Source of the DNA: Nitrospira defluvii
Lineage (GTDB): Bacteria; Nitrospirota; Nitrospiria; Nitrospirales; Nitrospiraceae
Length of the DNA stretch: 9,136 nt
Direction of reading: 5' to 3'
NCBI GenBank assembly: GCA_016199015.1
Contig: JACQHN010000376.1
Location: forward strand, 1 to 9,136
Shown here: positions 7,531 to 9,136 of the stretch, piece by piece
How the letters are laid out: each line of letters begins with the position of its first letter
How positions within the stretch are numbered: position 1 is the first letter of the stretch
The notes under the pieces: model-generated
What the model saw: the letters and a program-made list of their open reading frames with translations, nothing else
The model's database searches: none
What the model was told of the DNA's origin: nothing
Made by a program: the position numbers and the translations under genes

Positions 7531-7558
7531 TTGCCTTGACTACCCGTTGGGATACACT
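7531..7558 (+). promoter_or_regulatory. candidate promoter for the GAF-ATPase gene
   Basis: TTGCCT (7531-7536) and TACACT (7553-7558) are separated by 16 bp and each match the sigma70 boxes at 4 of 6 positions. A better -35, TTGACT at 7536, is only 11 bp from that -10 and so cannot pair with it. The position, about 120 nt upstream of the start codon in a gap after a complete operon, suits a promoter. No convincing sigma54 site was seen. Confidence 0.3.
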
Positions 7559-7678
7559 GACTCACACGGGAGACGCCCGCTCCAGAACCCGTTCCCTGCA
7601 AAAATTCCCAGGCCAGGCATCAGGTCGCTGGTCGACACCAAACCAGTCGCTCATTCGACCCGTATTGGAGACAGCTCG

Positions 7679-9136
7679 ATGCAGCCCAAAGTTCCGCTGC
7701 CCGGATTAGGCGACGGCACCCTCAAATCCGGGTTCGCCGAAAACATCAAACGAATCAGCACGCACATTCTCGCAGCGAGCGACATCGACCAGATTCTGCT
7801 GGATCTGCGCCACGAGATCCTCAGTTGTTTCGATGCAGAAGATCTGACGCTCTTCGTAGTGGATTCCGAAAAAAAAGAAATCTTCTCCAAGATTCCCCAT
7901 CTCGATACCATCCAGGAAGTCCGCACCCCGATCACGGAACAGAGCCTCGCAGGGTTCTGCGCCAAATACCTTCGTCCCGTCAATGTGGGCGACGCCTACA
8001 GTCAGGCTGAACTCAGCGCGGTACACCCGTCGCTTACCCATGATGCCACGTACGACAAGAACACCGGATTCAAGACCAAGCAGGTCCTCACCTATCCGGT
8101 GGTGGCGGAAAACAAATATCTGATGGGCGTGATCCAACTCCTGAACAAAAAGAGCGGAGGACGATTCACCCGGAAAGACGAAGAGAGCGTTGCGGAGATT
8201 GCCAAATCGCTGGGGACCGCGTTCTATAGTCTTCGAAAGACGTCGAAGAAACCCCCTTCCAAATTCGATTTCCTGCTGGCGAACGGCAAGATCTCACAAA
8301 ACGATCTGGACAATGCCGTCGCAGAATCCAAAAAAGGCGCCACCGATATCGAATCCCTGCTGATCGACAAGTATAAAATTCCGAAAGCCGACCTCGGCAA
8401 ATCGCTCGCCCAACTTCACAAGTGCCCCTATATCGAATTTAGCGAACGTACGATCGTCGACATCGAGTTGCTCAAGAACCTGAACGTCGACTACCTGAAA
8501 AAAAACCATTGGATGCCGCTCAAGCGGGATCGCGCCGCGATTGAAATTCTGACCGATGATCCGGGCGATTTGGATCGCGTCCAGGACATCAAGCGCACCT
8601 TTCCCGGCTTAAATATTCGATTCGCAGTCAGCCTGCGTCGCGACATTTCTCTCTTCCTCTCGAGTACGACCGGCACGCCGGACACCACGACAAAAAATAA
8701 TGAGAACGTCTCCGACATTCTTGGCGAACTGGTCAACGAGTCACAACTTGAAGCGGCAGAAGATGCCTCCAGCTCAGGCCTGGACGAAAACGACAATGCC
8801 ATCGTGCGCTTGGCCAACCAAATTATCGCCGATGCCTTTCGGCAAGGTACCTCCGACATCCACATCGAACCCTATGGGGAAAAGCGCGATACGCTGGTTC
8901 GGTTTCGCGTCGACGGCGACTGTTTCGAATACATGAAAATTCCACCGAGTTATCGTCGGGCCATCGTGTCCCGCCTCAAGATCATGGCAAGCCTCGACAT
9001 CGCGGAACGGCGAAAACCCCAAGACGGGAAGATCAAGTTCAAGGTCGGTGAAAATAAAGAAATCGAACTGCGTGTCGCCACGATCCCGACCGCCGGCTAC
9101 AACGAAGATGTGGTCATGCGTATCCTGGCCGCGAGC
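7679..9136 (+). CDS. GAF domain-containing GspE/PilB-type ATPase (3' end beyond window)
   Basis: The frame from ATG 7679 stays open to the right edge, 486 codons. GGAG (7667-7670) lies 8 nt upstream. Residues ~20-185 form a GAF domain, ending in TYPVVAENKYLMGVIQLLNK, with an NK...F...DE signature at Asn156, Lys157, Phe163, Asp167 and Glu168. Residues ~195-330 resemble the MshEN/GspE N-terminal domain (FDFLLANGKISQNDLDNAVA and a second repeat DIESLLIDKYKIPKADLGKS, then CPYIEF). A polar Ser/Thr/Asp-rich linker follows (~335-371). From Asp372 the secretion-ATPase N2 domain begins (NAIVRLANQIIADAFRQGTS, then DIHIEPY at 393-399, and RRKPQDGKI from 444). Walker A and B motifs would lie past the window edge, so catalytic competence cannot be judged. 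Such hexameric ATPases power type IV pilus extension or type II secretion from the cytoplasmic face. No pilin or secretin gene is visible, so the target machine and a specific symbol are left open. Confidence 0.9.
   Translation, partial: MQPKVPLPGLGDGTLKSGFAENIKRISTHILAASDIDQILLDLRHEILSCFDAEDLTLFVVDSEKKEIFSKIPHLDTIQEVRTPITEQSLAGFCAKYLRPVNVGDAYSQAELSAVHPSLTHDATYDKNTGFKTKQVLTYPVVAENKYLMGVIQLLNKKSGGRFTRKDEESVAEIAKSLGTAFYSLRKTSKKPPSKFDFLLANGKISQNDLDNAVAESKKGATDIESLLIDKYKIPKADLGKSLAQLHKCPYIEFSERTIVDIELLKNLNVDYLKKNHWMPLKRDRAAIEILTDDPGDLDRVQDIKRTFPGLNIRFAVSLRRDISLFLSSTTGTPDTTTKNNENVSDILGELVNESQLEAAEDASSSGLDENDNAIVRLANQIIADAFRQGTSDIHIEPYGEKRDTLVRFRVDGDCFEYMKIPPSYRRAIVSRLKIMASLDIAERRKPQDGKIKFKVGENKEIELRVATIPTAGYNEDVVMRILAAS

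Noticed and set aside
7625..7659. Imperfect direct repeat TCGCT-(2-3 nt)-TCGAC at 7625-7636 and 7647-7659
   Set aside because: Two short, non-identical copies just ahead of the ATPase start; too weak to call an operator without comparative data.
7706..8137. 143-codon minus-strand ORF opposite the GAF domain
   Set aside because: It is a mirror of the sense GAF coding frame, with no start signal and no recognisable domain.

Overview
The window is a GC-rich, densely packed bacterial chromosomal segment. It holds a cell-envelope and isoprenoid housekeeping operon flanked by two genes that run off the window ends. No rRNA, tRNA, CRISPR array, insertion sequence, prophage or integration scar is visible. 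The gene order uppS-cdsA-dxr-rseP-proS, the bacterial-type ProRS with an internal editing domain, and the GAF-bearing GspE/PilB-like ATPase suggest a Gram-negative, didermal bacterium. I lean towards Nitrospirota (Nitrospira-like) from remembered gene order, but this is inference and was not confirmed by a search.

Layout. Positions 1-1235 (minus strand) hold the N-terminal ~412 codons of tldD, a TldD/PmbA-family zinc protease with an intact HEAIGH motif; its C-terminus lies beyond the left edge. The 192-bp divergent intergenic region (1236-1427) contains a good sigma70-type promoter for the rightward operon (TTGACA, 17 bp, TAGACT) and a weaker candidate promoter for tldD. From 1428 to 7426 five plus-strand genes are tightly packed: uppS (undecaprenyl diphosphate synthase), cdsA (CDP-diglyceride synthase), dxr (DXP reductoisomerase), rseP (site-2 intramembrane metalloprotease) and proS (prolyl-tRNA synthetase). 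Gaps are 43, 32, 24 and 5 bp, so they are probably one transcript. A 252-bp gap (7427-7678) with a weak hairpin and a weak promoter candidate precedes the last gene. That gene (7679 to the right edge) encodes the N-terminal 486 residues of a GspE/PilB-type secretion or pilus ATPase with an N-terminal GAF domain.

How the genes fit together. Dxr makes MEP, the committed precursor of isoprenoids. UppS polymerises isoprenoid units into the C55 lipid carrier for peptidoglycan and other surface glycans. CdsA activates phosphatidic acid for phospholipid synthesis. RseP handles regulated intramembrane proteolysis and signal-peptide clearance in the same membrane. ProS is a translation gene carried along at the operon end and probably translationally coupled to rseP. 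TldD and the GAF-ATPase look like independent units.

The most interesting item is the domain architecture of the final gene: a GAF domain with the cyclic-nucleotide-type N-K...F...D-E signature, then a MshEN-like domain whose expected c-di-GMP-contact positions look degenerate, then the secretion ATPase. Most of the window is otherwise ordinary core genome, and I do not see a convincing undescribed multi-gene system in it.
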